Shown: positions 26,158-36,253 of the stretch, in pieces
Position numbering within the stretch: the first letter of the stretch is position 1
How the letters are laid out: every line of letters starts with the position of its first letter
Assembly (NCBI RefSeq): GCF_000205025.1
Contig: NZ_GL883756.1
Location: forward strand, 10,157-74,156
Length of the DNA stretch: 64,000 nucleotides
Reading direction: 5' to 3'
Source of the DNA: Parasutterella excrementihominis YIT 11859
Lineage (GTDB): Bacteria > Pseudomonadota > Gammaproteobacteria > Burkholderiales > Burkholderiaceae_F
Notes under the pieces: generated by a model
Seen by the model: only the letters and a program-made list of their open reading frames with translations
Database searches by the model: none
What the model was told of the DNA's origin: nothing
Translations under genes and position numbers: made by a program

Positions 26158-27099
26158 TTAACCCTTCAAAGAAGCGCGTGCCGCGACTTGTTTAACGAGT
26201 TCTTCATACGAAATACCGCAGGTTCTCGCGGCGAGCGGCACCAAAGAGTGCGGCGTCATGCCGGGCGCGGTGTTGATTTCAAGCAGCACAAAGCTGCCGT
26301 CACCACGCAGTATCACGTCAATACGGCTCCAAGCGTCGGCGCCGACGGCCAAAGCGGCTTTCTCAACAACGGCCTTAATCTTTTCGGTTACGTTCTCAGG
26401 CACTTCGGCCGGGCACACATAGACGGTCTCGTCGGAGAAATACTTGTGTTCAAAGTCATAGTCTCCGTCCGGAGCCTTAATTTCAATGATCGGGAAAGCT
26501 TTGAGACCTTCGCCCATATCTAAAACGGCAACAGTAAGCTCGCGGCCGAACACGTACTCTTCGGCAAGTACGGTCATGCCGGCTTCCTGAGACTTAGCAA
26601 AGGCTTCTTTGACCTGATCCAAGGTCGCATTTTTAAGTTTGTAGAGACCCAAGCTCGAGCCTTCTTTGCTCGGCTTAATCACGAGGTTTCCGTTGAAACG
26701 GCGATGAGCCTCTTCGCAGTCCGTCTCGTTTCTTAACACCATACCGCGAGGAACCGGAATGCCTTGAGCTTCCCAGACGGCTTTGGTCATTTCCTTATCA
26801 ATACCGATGGCGCTCGCCTGTACGCCGCTTCCGGTGTAAGGAATCTTCAGGAATTCCATCACGCCCTGAATGACGCCGTCCTCTCCGCCCTTTCCGTGCA
26901 AAATCAGAAAAGCGCGGTCGATACCGGCCAAATCGGATAAAGGCTGCTCTGCCGGATCGAACTTAACCACATCGGCACCAACGCTTTGCAGTGCCTTGAG
27001 CACGCCGCTTCCGCTCATCAAAGAAACTTCACGTTCTCCGGAAGATCCGCCCATGACGACGGCGATTTTTCCAAGATCCTTTACATCTACGCTTTTCAT
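26158..27099 (-). CDS. ddlB: D-alanine--D-alanine ligase
   Basis: ATP-dependent cytoplasmic enzyme that makes the D-Ala-D-Ala dipeptide of peptidoglycan. The 313-residue ATP-grasp protein starts MKSVDVKDLGKIAVVMGG with the SSGEREVSLMSG segment. Ligand motifs KPSKEGSSLGLYK and the metal-binding end LLEINTAPGMTPHSLVPLAAR are present. The ATG has AAAGTAAAG upstream. It is 3 bases from murC and 3 bases from ftsQ. The DdlB name is used because of its dcw location. Confidence 0.96.
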   Translation of the reverse strand: MKSVDVKDLGKIAVVMGGSSGEREVSLMSGSGVLKALQSVGADVVKFDPAEQPLSDLAGIDRAFLILHGKGGEDGVIQGVMEFLKIPYTGSGVQASAIGIDKEMTKAVWEAQGIPVPRGMVLRNETDCEEAHRRFNGNLVIKPSKEGSSLGLYKLKNATLDQVKEAFAKSQEAGMTVLAEEYVFGRELTVAVLDMGEGLKAFPIIEIKAPDGDYDFEHKYFSDETVYVCPAEVPENVTEKIKAVVEKAALAVGADAWSRIDVILRGDGSFVLLEINTAPGMTPHSLVPLAARTCGISYEELVKQVAARASLKG

Positions 27100-27102
27100 T
27101 CT

Positions 27103-28491
27103 TTACTTTCCTTGTTTCATGAGTTTGCCCGGAACCTCTCCGATGTTTCCTGCACCCATGACGAGAACAACGTCGCCTTCTTTGACGTTGTTATTAATGA
27201 GTTCCATAACTTCATCCGTATTGCCCGCAAACAGCGGTTCGACTTTTCCGGTTAAACGGATCGAGCGGCAAAGACTGCGGCTGTCAGCGCCGAAGATTTT
27301 TTCTTCGCCGGCCGGATAAACGGCTTCAAGCACCAGTGCATCCGCATTAGAAAGCACTCGAACCAAATCTTCAAAGCAGTCGCGCGTACGGGTGTAGCGG
27401 TGCGGCTGGAATGCGACAAGCAGTCTTCTGTCAGGATAAGCCCCGCGCGCGGCAGCAATTGTCGCGGCCATTTCCGTCGGATGATGACCGTAGTCATCTA
27501 CAACCAGGAACTTTTCTCCCTTAAGGCTCTGAGCTTCACCCCATACGGCAAAGCGGCGGCCCACGCCCTTAAAGGTTGCGAGTGCTTCTTTGATGGCTTC
27601 CATCGGAACGTCCAGCGTCAGCGCGACGCCGATCGCTGCCAGAGAGTTCAGAACGTTGTGAACACCGGGAAGGTTCACCGTGATCTCTTCCGGAGCAGCA
27701 CCGTCGCGCACCAGCGTAAAGTGCATCTGCGTTCCGTCCGCGCGGATGTTTTCTGCACGGATCTGAGCATCTTCTCTGAAGCCATAAGTCAGAATCGGTT
27801 TAGTGATCTTCGGCAGGATGGCGCGAACGTTTTCGCTTTCGATGCACATGACAGCGCGCCCGTAGAAGGGCAGTCTCTGAATGAAGTCTGTGAAGGCCTT
27901 TCTCAAATTTCTGAGATCGTGCCCATACGTGTCCATGTGGTCTTCATCAATGTTGGTAACCACAGAAATCACCGGAGACAAGTTTAGGAAGGAAGCATCC
28001 GACTCATCGGCTTCCGCTACGATATACAGACCTTGTCCGAGTTTGGCGTTGGAGCCGGCTGCATTTAAGCGTCCGCCGATCACAAACGTCGGGTCCAGAC
28101 CGCCTCTTTCGAGAATGCTTGTAATGAGAGAGGTTGTCGTCGTTTTGCCGTGTGTTCCGGCAACAGCGATGCCCTGACGCAGACGCATGAGCTCGGCGAG
28201 CATGATGGCGCGTGGCACCACCGGAATATTTCTGTTCTTTGCCTCAACTACTTCAGGGTTGTCTGCGTGAACCGCAGTAGAGGTCACAACCACGCCGGCA
28301 TCTCCGACATTGGATGCGTCATGGCCGATAAAAATTTCGGCGCCGATCGAGCGCAAATGCTCGACCGCGGCGTTTTCTTTTAAGTCCGAACCGGAAACGT
28401 GGTAACCGAGGTTAATCAGCACTTCGGCAATACCGTTCATACCGGTTCCGCCGATACCCACAAAATGTATTTTCTTAATTGCGAATTTCAC
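27103..28491 (-). CDS. murC: UDP-N-acetylmuramate--L-alanine ligase
   Basis: Adds L-alanine to UDP-MurNAc. It starts with GTG at 28491. The N-terminal [17 protein letters not shown] is the UDP-substrate Rossmann loop, and the ATP loop [10 protein letters not shown] is at 111-120. The domain III region near [15 protein letters not shown] is typical. The 462-residue length is standard. It lies 2 bases downstream of murG's stop. Confidence 0.97.
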   Translation of the reverse strand: MKFAIKKIHFVGIGGTGMNGIAEVLINLGYHVSGSDLKENAAVEHLRSIGAEIFIGHDASNVGDAGVVVTSTAVHADNPEVVEAKNRNIPVVPRAIMLAELMRLRQGIAVAGTHGKTTTTSLITSILERGGLDPTFVIGGRLNAAGSNAKLGQGLYIVAEADESDASFLNLSPVISVVTNIDEDHMDTYGHDLRNLRKAFTDFIQRLPFYGRAVMCIESENVRAILPKITKPILTYGFREDAQIRAENIRADGTQMHFTLVRDGAAPEEITVNLPGVHNVLNSLAAIGVALTLDVPMEAIKEALATFKGVGRRFAVWGEAQSLKGEKFLVVDDYGHHPTEMAATIAAARGAYPDRRLLVAFQPHRYTRTRDCFEDLVRVLSNADALVLEAVYPAGEEKIFGADSRSLCRSIRLTGKVEPLFAGNTDEVMELINNNVKEGDVVLVMGAGNIGEVPGKLMKQGK

Positions 28492-28493
28492 TC

Positions 28494-29576
28494 TTATTCC
28501 TTGTTCGATACGTATTCAATAAAGTCCGCAACCGTGGCGGCCGCATCGGGCTTGCCGAGCGCCTTTGCCTTTTTTGCCATCTCAAGCAGTTCTTCTCGGT
28601 TGAGGCCTTCTAAAAGCGCAGTGAGTTTACCTGTAGTCAGCTCACTTTGGGGCAAATAGATAGCGGCTCCTGCCTCCTGCATGTATTTGGCGTTTCCGAC
28701 TTGATGGGAGGTCGTCTTCGTAACCAGCGGAACCAGAATGGACGGCACTCCGGCGGCAGTCAGCTCGCTCACGGAAATTGCCCCGGCTCGAGCCAGAACG
28801 ACGTCGGCCCAAACATAGGCAGCCGCCATGTCTTCAATGAACGGCACGACTTGGGCTTCGATGCCCAGCGCGGCATAGCTTGCCTTAACCTCTTCCACGG
28901 CTTTCATGCCGCACTGATGAATGATCTCAGGACGCTTTTCCGGCGAAAGTGCGGTGATCAAGGACGGGACATTCTGATTAAACACTTGGGCGCCTAAAGA
29001 GCCGCCGAAGATCAGCAGTTTTAATCGGCCTTCTCTGCCCTGATAACGCTCTTCAGGCGCAGGAATCGCCAGGATTTCTTTGCGGACCGGGTTTCCGGTC
29101 ACGACGCCTTTATCACCGGCAAGCTTAGCCGCTTTCCCGTCAAAACCGCACATCACGCCGGCGGCGTTGCCCTGCACCATCTTGATCGAAAGCAAAGGAT
29201 CCGCGTCGCTGTTCATCAGAACATACGGAATACCTTTAAGACCAGCCGCCAAGCAAACCGGCACGGCGATATATCCGCCGGTTGAAAACACGGCATCCGC
29301 ATGCTTTTTAGTCAAAATCGTTCGGCTCTGAGCTATGCACTTCAGGAGCTTAAAGCCACCGAAGAGCATGGTCTTCAGGCCCTTGCCTCTCAGCCCCTGA
29401 AAGTCCAGAGCCGTAAAAGGGATCTTCTGGTGCTCTACAATGCGGCGCTCCATTCCCTGTTCGGTGCCGATCCAGGAGACGGTCCACCCGCGGGAAATCA
29501 AAATTTTTGCGACCGCCACTCCGGGCATGACGTGACCGCCGGTACCGGCAGCCGCAATCACTAAATGCTTACTCAT
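28494..29576 (-). CDS. murG: Undecaprenyl-PP-MurNAc-pentapeptide GlcNAc transferase
   Basis: Membrane-associated glycosyltransferase that adds GlcNAc to lipid I to give lipid II. The N-terminus [22 protein letters not shown] carries the glycine-rich loop, and the second conserved loop [11 protein letters not shown] is present. The C-terminal segment [23 protein letters not shown] binds the UDP sugar. Length 360 residues, as in the family. It overlaps ftsW by 4 bases (ATGA). Confidence 0.97.
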   Translation of the reverse strand: MSKHLVIAAAGTGGHVMPGVAVAKILISRGWTVSWIGTEQGMERRIVEHQKIPFTALDFQGLRGKGLKTMLFGGFKLLKCIAQSRTILTKKHADAVFSTGGYIAVPVCLAAGLKGIPYVLMNSDADPLLSIKMVQGNAAGVMCGFDGKAAKLAGDKGVVTGNPVRKEILAIPAPEERYQGREGRLKLLIFGGSLGAQVFNQNVPSLITALSPEKRPEIIHQCGMKAVEEVKASYAALGIEAQVVPFIEDMAAAYVWADVVLARAGAISVSELTAAGVPSILVPLVTKTTSHQVGNAKYMQEAGAAIYLPQSELTTGKLTALLEGLNREELLEMAKKAKALGKPDAAATVADFIEYVSNKE

Positions 29577-30808
29577 ACTTTTCCTCCCTTCATGGTGACC
29601 TTATTCTCATAGTCAACTCTAAGAAGAATGGCCACAGCCGCCGTGACAGCCATAATTGCCGAACCTCCGAAACTGATGAACGGAAGGGTCAGGCCTTTTG
29701 TCGGGAGCAAACCGCTCGCCACGCCGACGTTAATAAAAGTCTGAACTCCGATCCAGATACCGATCCCCTCGGCGACCAGTCCGGAGAAAATATGTTCCAA
29801 ATGAATAGCGGTTCTTCCGATTTCGATGGCTCGTTTGACCAGCCAGAAAAGGAGAACCAGGATCAGCATCACACCGGCAAAGCCCAGTTCCTCGCCCACA
29901 ATTGCGAGAATAAAGTCGGTATGAGCCTCCGGCAGATAGTGCTGCTTTTCAATCGCGTCGCCTAAGCCGACGCCCCAGCTTTCGCCTCGTCCGAAGGCAA
30001 TCAGCGAATGGGAGAGCTGATAAGCCTTGCCCTGAGCGTTCGAGATTTCCCAAGGATCCAGGTAAGCAAAGAAACGCGCCGCTCGCCAGCTTGCCGCAAA
30101 GATCATGAAGACCAACAGCCCCAGAACGCCGACCAGCACCATGATGAAAACCGTCAGGTTAATGCCGCCTAGAAACAGAATGCCCATAGAAATGGCCAGC
30201 ATCATGACATAGGCACCAAGGTCGGGCTCCTTCAGTACGAGGAAGCCCACGAGCCCCATCACAAGCAGCATCGGCAGAAGACCCTTCTTCACGCTGTGCA
30301 TGTAATTTTGTTTACGCACGGTAAAGTCGGCCGCATAAATCAGCACGGCAATCTTCATGACTTCCGTCACTTGAAGATTAAACAACCCGAGCGGGATCCA
30401 GCGGCAGGCACCGTTCGTCGACTTACCGATGCCCGGAATAAACACAGCGCCGAGCAGGAAGAGCCCGAATAGGAAGAACGGGAACGCCATCTTCTTCCAG
30501 GCCTTCATCGGAATATGCCAAACAATATAGGCGCCGAAGAGCGCCACCACAAGCGAAATCACGTGACGGACAAAGAAGTAATGCTCGCTGATGTGGTACT
30601 TTGGAGAGTCTCCTAACGAAATAGAAGCCGAAAACACCATCAGACAGCCGAGAAGCATCAAAGAGAAAACGACGAACAAAACACCGTAATCCGGAGGTAC
30701 CGGACCGATATCCCGCGGCTCGTAGTTCAGCGCGGCGGCGTTGTTGTAGTCGCCGACACGTGTGACGATATCGTCGGCGTCTTCTTTCTTACGTCGTCTG
30801 ATCAGCAC
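29573..30808 (-). CDS. ftsW: Lipid II polymerase FtsW (SEDS family)
   Basis: Septal peptidoglycan glycosyltransferase of the SEDS family, working with FtsI. The 411 residues hold about ten membrane segments. Motifs include HYLPEAHTDFILAIVGEELGF (lipid-binding loop region) and the GLTLPFISFGGSAIM signature. The start is GTG at 30808 with a short basic cytoplasmic tail (LIRRRKKEDADD). It overlaps the end of murD by 7 bases and the start of murG by 4. Confidence 0.96.
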   Translation of the reverse strand: MLIRRRKKEDADDIVTRVGDYNNAAALNYEPRDIGPVPPDYGVLFVVFSLMLLGCLMVFSASISLGDSPKYHISEHYFFVRHVISLVVALFGAYIVWHIPMKAWKKMAFPFFLFGLFLLGAVFIPGIGKSTNGACRWIPLGLFNLQVTEVMKIAVLIYAADFTVRKQNYMHSVKKGLLPMLLVMGLVGFLVLKEPDLGAYVMMLAISMGILFLGGINLTVFIMVLVGVLGLLVFMIFAASWRAARFFAYLDPWEISNAQGKAYQLSHSLIAFGRGESWGVGLGDAIEKQHYLPEAHTDFILAIVGEELGFAGVMLILVLLFWLVKRAIEIGRTAIHLEHIFSGLVAEGIGIWIGVQTFINVGVASGLLPTKGLTLPFISFGGSAIMAVTAAVAILLRVDYENKVTMKGGKV

Positions 30809-32235
30809 AGCTGGCCTTCCTCTTCAGCGATTTCTTTCGCAGCAGCGACAAACTGCGCAGAACGATCGGCGTAATCCTTAAACATATCCCAGCTTGCGCA
30901 AGCCGGAGAAAGCAGAATCGTGTCACCGGGCTTAGCCATCGCACGGGCTTCTCTAACCGCTTCTGCCATGGTTTTGGCATGAGCTTTCAGAAGCCCCGGA
31001 TAGTCGACTTCTTTTTCAATCAGCGGAGCATCACGTCCGATGAAAACGGCGCCCTTGGCGTGCGTTTCGATCGGAGCCTTGAGCGGCGCAAAATCCTGTC
31101 CCTTGCCGTCACCGCCGAGAATCAGAACGACTTTCTTCGGACCGAATCCGGCCAAGGCGGCGGCAACAGCGCCGACATTGGTGCCTTTGGAATCATCGAC
31201 GTAATCGATGTCGGAGGCCCTGAGAATGAGCTGAACGCGGTGCGGCTCACCCTTGTACTCTCGCAGCATGCGCAGGATAGAGTCAAGCGGAATTCCGACG
31301 GCGAGCGTCAGTGCGGTCGCGGCCATTGCGTTCATAGCGTTATGCAGACCGCGGATTCTGAGCGCGTTCATCGGAATCAGTAATTCCGGGGAAGCCGAAG
31401 CAATGCAGCCGGATAGCCAGACCAGCGCGCCGACGTCAGATATTCCGAAGTCTCCAATCTTCTTAGGCGCATCGGATCCGAAGGTATGCACTAAATCGGA
31501 CGGAACGCCTTCGGCAGAAAGCATTGAGCCTGGATCTTCGCGGTTGAGCACACGAACGGTATCGGCAGAAAAAATCTTTCGTTTCGCTGCGGCGTACTTT
31601 TCCATCGAGCCGTGCCAATCGATATGGTCTTCGGTGATGTTGAGCAGCGCCGCGCTGTCGCAGTGCAGACTTTCCGTGGTTTCGAGCTGGAAACTCGACA
31701 GTTCCAAAACCCAAAAGTCAGGCAGTGTTCCGACTTGGCGGTGTTTTTCCAGCTCGCCCAAGGCGTTCGGGCCGACATTGCCTGCCGCAACAACGGATTT
31801 GCCGGCCTCTGCGATGATGGCCGTTGAAAGCATGGTGGTCGTGGTTTTGCCGTTAGTACCGGTAATGCCGATGATCTTGGGCGCGTAGCCTGTCTCAGCT
31901 TTGAGTTTTTTCAGCTCACGGGCAAAAAGCTCGATCTCTCCAACGACAGCAATACCGCGGTGCTTTGCTTCTTTCACTGCCGGCGCAAAGACTGAGTACT
32001 CGGGGGACAGGCCCGGAGAAATCATGACTTCGGAGACTTCAGCAACTATCACGGGAGAAACGGCCCCGCCGAGGAACTTCAGATTCGGAATTTCTTTCTG
32101 CAGTTCATCCAGCCTCGGCGGCTGCGGTCTGGTATCGGCGGCAAGCACCTCAAAACCGCGGGATGCGTAAAAGCGAGCGGCGGTACGACCCGAAACTCCT
32201 AAACCGAGAACCAATACTTTCTGACTGACCGACAT
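30802..32235 (-). CDS. murD: UDP-N-acetylmuramoyl-L-alanine--D-glutamate ligase
   Basis: Adds D-glutamate to UDP-MurNAc-L-Ala. The 477-residue enzyme has the N-terminal dinucleotide-like loop VLGLGVSGRTAARF and ATP loop GTNGKTTTT (126-134). A late motif FNDSK-like appears as YVDDSKGTNVGAV. The last residues SPACASWDMFKDYADRSAQF are a MurD hallmark. ATG 32235 lies 6 bases after mraY. The length is slightly above E. coli MurD (438). Confidence 0.97.
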   Translation of the reverse strand: MSVSQKVLVLGLGVSGRTAARFYASRGFEVLAADTRPQPPRLDELQKEIPNLKFLGGAVSPVIVAEVSEVMISPGLSPEYSVFAPAVKEAKHRGIAVVGEIELFARELKKLKAETGYAPKIIGITGTNGKTTTTMLSTAIIAEAGKSVVAAGNVGPNALGELEKHRQVGTLPDFWVLELSSFQLETTESLHCDSAALLNITEDHIDWHGSMEKYAAAKRKIFSADTVRVLNREDPGSMLSAEGVPSDLVHTFGSDAPKKIGDFGISDVGALVWLSGCIASASPELLIPMNALRIRGLHNAMNAMAATALTLAVGIPLDSILRMLREYKGEPHRVQLILRASDIDYVDDSKGTNVGAVAAALAGFGPKKVVLILGGDGKGQDFAPLKAPIETHAKGAVFIGRDAPLIEKEVDYPGLLKAHAKTMAEAVREARAMAKPGDTILLSPACASWDMFKDYADRSAQFVAAAKEIAEEEGQLC

Positions 32236-32241
32236 GATGGA

Positions 32242-33405
32242 TTACCTGATTTTCAGAGTGGACAGACCGATCAGCACCAAAACAATGGTGATGATCCAAA
32301 AACGAACGACGACCTGAGTTTCCTTCCATCCCTTCATTTCAAAATGATGGTGGATCGGTGTCATAAGGAAGATGCGCTTTCCGTGCGTAATCTTGAAGTA
32401 CGAGACTTGGAGAATCACCGAGAGGGTTTCCATCACGAAAACGCCGCCCATGATGAAGAGAACCAGTTCCTGACGTGTAATGATGGCCATCGTACCCAAT
32501 GCACCGCCAAGCGCCAAAGCGCCCACGTCGCCCATAAACACCTGGGCCGGATAAGCGTTGTACCAAAGGAAGCCTAGGCCTGCACCGATGAGCGCGGCAC
32601 CTACGACGACGACTTCGCCAGCGCCCGGAACATACGGAAAGTTGAGGTAGGCGGCATAGTCAACACGGCCGACCACGTAGGCAAAGATGCCCAAAGCGAT
32701 ACCGACCAAAGCGCTCGGCAGAATGGCTAAGCCGTCCAGACCGTCTGTGAGGTTCACAGCGTTGCTCGTGCCCACAATCACGAAGTAGCTGAGGACGATA
32801 AAGCCCCAGATGCCGATCGGAAGCGATACGTTCTTAAAGAACGGAATCAGCAGATTGCTTCTTTCCGGAAGAGGAATAGAGGTAAAACCGCTCTCCATCC
32901 ACTGAAGCACCAAACCCCAGATGTGTTCATTGCCCGGCGCCGCAACAGAGAAAGCCAAGTAGACGGAGGCAATGACGCCGACAAGCGATTGCCAGAAGAA
33001 CTTTTCTCTGGACTTCATGCCCTCGGGATCGTGATGGACTACCTTTCGGTAGTCATCGACCCAGCCGATGGCGCCGAAGCTTAACGTCACAAAAAGCACC
33101 ACCCAGACAAAGCGGTTGCTGAGGTCCATCCACAGGATCGTCGATGCACCCACGGCAATCAAGATAAGGATGCCGCCCATGGTCGGCGTGCCTTCTTTGA
33201 CCAGATGGCTCTTCGGTCCGTACTGACGAACAGCCTGACCGACCTTGAGTTTTCTCAGTTCACGAATTACCGCCGGGCCTAATGCCAAGGCGATAAAGAA
33301 AGCAGTAAGTGCGGCTAAAACGGCGCGCAGCGTCAAATAGTTAAAAACGCGAAGCCAGCCTAAAGAAGTCGAGTCGGCCAGCCATTGAATCAGAGCGAGC
33401 AGCAT
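32242..33405 (-). CDS. mraY: Phospho-MurNAc-pentapeptide translocase
   Basis: Integral membrane enzyme that transfers phospho-MurNAc-pentapeptide to undecaprenyl phosphate, forming lipid I. About ten membrane segments in 387 residues. The metal-binding pair is Asp117-Asp118 in GWVDDYRKV, and [13 protein letters not shown] and the histidine loop [13 protein letters not shown] are present. It abuts murF directly (start at 33405, murF stop at 33406). Confidence 0.97.
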   Translation of the reverse strand: MLLALIQWLADSTSLGWLRVFNYLTLRAVLAALTAFFIALALGPAVIRELRKLKVGQAVRQYGPKSHLVKEGTPTMGGILILIAVGASTILWMDLSNRFVWVVLFVTLSFGAIGWVDDYRKVVHHDPEGMKSREKFFWQSLVGVIASVYLAFSVAAPGNEHIWGLVLQWMESGFTSIPLPERSNLLIPFFKNVSLPIGIWGFIVLSYFVIVGTSNAVNLTDGLDGLAILPSALVGIALGIFAYVVGRVDYAAYLNFPYVPGAGEVVVVGAALIGAGLGFLWYNAYPAQVFMGDVGALALGGALGTMAIITRQELVLFIMGGVFVMETLSVILQVSYFKITHGKRIFLMTPIHHHFEMKGWKETQVVVRFWIITIVLVLIGLSTLKIR

Positions 33406-34794
33406 TTAGTTTTCCTTCGGTTCTTTTTCTTCTTGTTTGTTCCAGGTGCGGACCAGTTCGTCCGCGAGTTTGAAGAGCTTCATGAAATTCGAGGCCTTAA
33501 AGAGCACGGCATGCGGACCCTTGACCATCTCTTCCTTCAGCGCAGCGAGCAGTTCTTCCTGTGTTTCAAAGTGACGCGCACCTTCGCCGTAACCTTCGAC
33601 GGCATCAAGCATGCGGTTGCCGATGGAGAAGAAGTTCTCAATACCGCAGCGGCGTACAAATTCGCCTAACTCCCTGTGGAACTGCGGACTCTGAACGCCG
33701 AGTTCTCCCATGTCGCCCGCGACAAAAATCTTGGGCAGCTGGTATTCGCTCAGCATATTGACTGCGGCATTCATAGAGTCCGGGTTGGCGTTATAGCTGT
33801 CATCGATGACTACGGAACCATCGTCCAATGTCACGACTTCGCCGCGGTGGCTGACGGCTTCAAAGTTTTCCAAACCCTTCTTGATATCGCAGAGATCGCG
33901 GCCCATCGCAAAAAGCACGGCGGCCGCATTCACGGCGTTCACAATGTTGTGCTTGCCGGGTACTTTGAGTTCGATATCAATTTGGCCGATCGGAGTCACC
34001 AATCTGAATGCTGTCCCTTCGACTTCGCAGGCATAAACATCACTGTCCGGCGTTCCGAACGTCACGACGCGATTGTTGCCGGCCATCTTGCGCCATTCAA
34101 CCGCAAAGGGATCGGCGGCATTAATGACGGCTACGCCCTGACGCGGAAGCTGAGCAAAGACTTCCCCGTTTTCTTTGGCAGTCTCTTCTAAGGAAGCCAG
34201 GAACTCCTGATGATCGCGCATCGTGTTGGTCACTGTGCCGATCGTCGGCGCAATCGCCGAGACGAGCGGACGCATTTCGCCGATATGGTTCATGCCGACT
34301 TCAAAGCACGCGGCCTGATGTTCGGGACGCAGTTTCCAAAGCATCAGCGAGACGCCAAGCTCATTGTTCAAGTTGCCTTCGGTTCCGACCCAGGCACCTT
34401 CCTGGAAGCGTTCTTTGATGATGGATAAAACCATCTGCGTCGTGGTTGTCTTGCCGTTTGAGCCGGCAACCGCGATCACGGGCAGGTCGAACTTCGAGCG
34501 CCATTTTTTAGCGGAGTCCAGCAGCGCTTCGCGCGTGTCTTTCACCAAAACCTGAGGAAGGCTCACCGGTACAAAGTGCGTCACGACCGCCGCCGCTGCG
34601 CCCGCATCGGAAGCGGCCTGCACGAACTCGTGGCCGTCCCGCTCTCCTTCAATAGCAAAAAACAGCCCGTTGGGTCGGACTGATCTCGAATCAAAACTGA
34701 CGGAGGAAAATTTAATCCCCGGAGCACCCTTGATCTGGATGTCGGAGCCGAGCATCTCGGCAAATTCCCCGATCGTCATTAACGCTTCATTCAT
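33406..34794 (-). CDS. murF: UDP-MurNAc-tripeptide--D-Ala-D-Ala ligase
   Basis: Adds the D-Ala-D-Ala dipeptide made by DdlB to the UDP-MurNAc tripeptide. ATP loop GSNGKTT is at 111-117, and IDDSYNANPDSMNAAVNML is the family signature. Length 462 residues. The ATG at 34794 overlaps the end of murE by 8 bases; an internal Met6 is the alternative start. Confidence 0.96.
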   Translation of the reverse strand: MNEALMTIGEFAEMLGSDIQIKGAPGIKFSSVSFDSRSVRPNGLFFAIEGERDGHEFVQAASDAGAAAAVVTHFVPVSLPQVLVKDTREALLDSAKKWRSKFDLPVIAVAGSNGKTTTTQMVLSIIKERFQEGAWVGTEGNLNNELGVSLMLWKLRPEHQAACFEVGMNHIGEMRPLVSAIAPTIGTVTNTMRDHQEFLASLEETAKENGEVFAQLPRQGVAVINAADPFAVEWRKMAGNNRVVTFGTPDSDVYACEVEGTAFRLVTPIGQIDIELKVPGKHNIVNAVNAAAVLFAMGRDLCDIKKGLENFEAVSHRGEVVTLDDGSVVIDDSYNANPDSMNAAVNMLSEYQLPKIFVAGDMGELGVQSPQFHRELGEFVRRCGIENFFSIGNRMLDAVEGYGEGARHFETQEELLAALKEEMVKGPHAVLFKASNFMKLFKLADELVRTWNKQEEKEPKEN

Positions 34795-36253
34795 TTTTGT
34801 TCCTTAGTTTCCGCAGGGCTTCGCGTGTCTCTTCGACGTCAGAGAAGTGGTGTTTAACACCTTTGACTTCCTGATAATCTTCGTGGCCTTTGCCGGCAAC
34901 GAGGATGACATCATCGGCAGCGGCATGTTCCGCGGCATATTCAATGGCTTTTCTGCGGTCTTCAATAACCGTGCAGGGTTTGGTTGTCCCTGCTTGAATT
35001 TGTTTCAGTATCTCTTTCGCATCTTCGCTTCTCGGGTTATCCGACGTCAAAACGACTTCATCGGCAGCGCACGCGGCCTGTCCCATTAGAGGACGCTTGC
35101 CGTGATCTCGGTCTCCGCCCGCGCCGACAACAATCCAAATGCGTCCGCCGCGTGCTTCGGCTAATCCCTCCAAGGCTTTAATCGCTTGGGTCACGGCATC
35201 CGGTGTGTGGGAATAATCCACGGCAAAGATTGGGCCGTGATCATCGCGCACGATCTGCATTCGCCCGGCCGGGGGCATGAGTTTTGCGGCTTCTTTAAGT
35301 ACCGTTTCGATTTCAAAACCGACGGAAATCATTGCGCCCACCGTGCAGAGAAAGTTCTCCACGTTAAAGAGGCCTAAAAAGTGCGCTGCAACCGGGAACG
35401 TATTTCCTTTAAAGCGGACTTCAAATTCCAGTCCCTCTCGGGTATGGCGGATGTTCTCGGCAGACAGGTATGCCGGTTGATCTCCTTTGGCAGAGACCGT
35501 CAGGATTGCTTTTCCGGCGCCTTCAGCGGTCTTCATAATCTGCTGAGCCGGCTCACCGGACTGATTAATCACCGCGGAGGCAACCGTCGGCCAGCGGAAC
35601 AGGATCTCCTTAGCCCGGAGATAGTTCTCCATCGTTCCGTGATAGTCCAGGTGGTCTCGCGTGAGGTTCGTAAATACAGCTGTTTTGATTTCGGTTCCGT
35701 CAAGGCGCCCCTGTTCCAGGCCGATTGAACTCGCTTCCATCGCAAACGCTTTGCAACCGCGGCTAAGCAGCTCGGCAAACTTTGCCTGAAGCGTGAGCGG
35801 ATCAGGCGTTGTCATCGACACGCTCGGAAGGACTATGCCGTTCAGCGTGCATCCTAACGTTCCGATGCTTGCACACGGTGTTCCGAGTCGATTCATCAGA
35901 TCGGCGATCCAGTTGGCGGTCGTGGTTTTGCCGTTGGTGCCTGTCACGGCGATTCCGATCATCTGAGCGGTCGAATTGCCGTAGTAGGCAGCCGCAATCG
36001 GACCGAGAGCGCGATAAAGGTTGTCTATTTCGATGACGGGCACCGAGCACGGGCCGATATCGCCTTTTTCAGCAACCACGCAGGAAGCGCCGGCGCCGCA
36101 GGCTTTTTCAATAAAAGCCCGGCCGTCGGTGTGCACGCCCTTCACTGCAAAAAACACATCGCCTTTGCGGATTTTCCGACTGTCTAAAAGCAAAGCCGCT
36201 CCCGCGGGAGCGAATCGCTTAATCTCGGCGGCAACAGCTACGGCATCAACCAT
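34787..36253 (-). CDS. murE: UDP-MurNAc-tripeptide synthetase (diaminopimelate-adding)
   Basis: Adds meso-diaminopimelate to UDP-MurNAc-dipeptide. ATP loop GTNGKTT at 105-111. The DNPRSED motif in LTSDNPRSEDAKEIL specifies diaminopimelate rather than lysine, as known for Gram-negative enzymes. Length 488 residues. ATG 36253 overlaps the end of ftsI by 8 bases. Confidence 0.97.
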   Translation of the reverse strand: MVDAVAVAAEIKRFAPAGAALLLDSRKIRKGDVFFAVKGVHTDGRAFIEKACGAGASCVVAEKGDIGPCSVPVIEIDNLYRALGPIAAAYYGNSTAQMIGIAVTGTNGKTTTANWIADLMNRLGTPCASIGTLGCTLNGIVLPSVSMTTPDPLTLQAKFAELLSRGCKAFAMEASSIGLEQGRLDGTEIKTAVFTNLTRDHLDYHGTMENYLRAKEILFRWPTVASAVINQSGEPAQQIMKTAEGAGKAILTVSAKGDQPAYLSAENIRHTREGLEFEVRFKGNTFPVAAHFLGLFNVENFLCTVGAMISVGFEIETVLKEAAKLMPPAGRMQIVRDDHGPIFAVDYSHTPDAVTQAIKALEGLAEARGGRIWIVVGAGGDRDHGKRPLMGQAACAADEVVLTSDNPRSEDAKEILKQIQAGTTKPCTVIEDRRKAIEYAAEHAAADDVILVAGKGHEDYQEVKGVKHHFSDVEETREALRKLRNKNE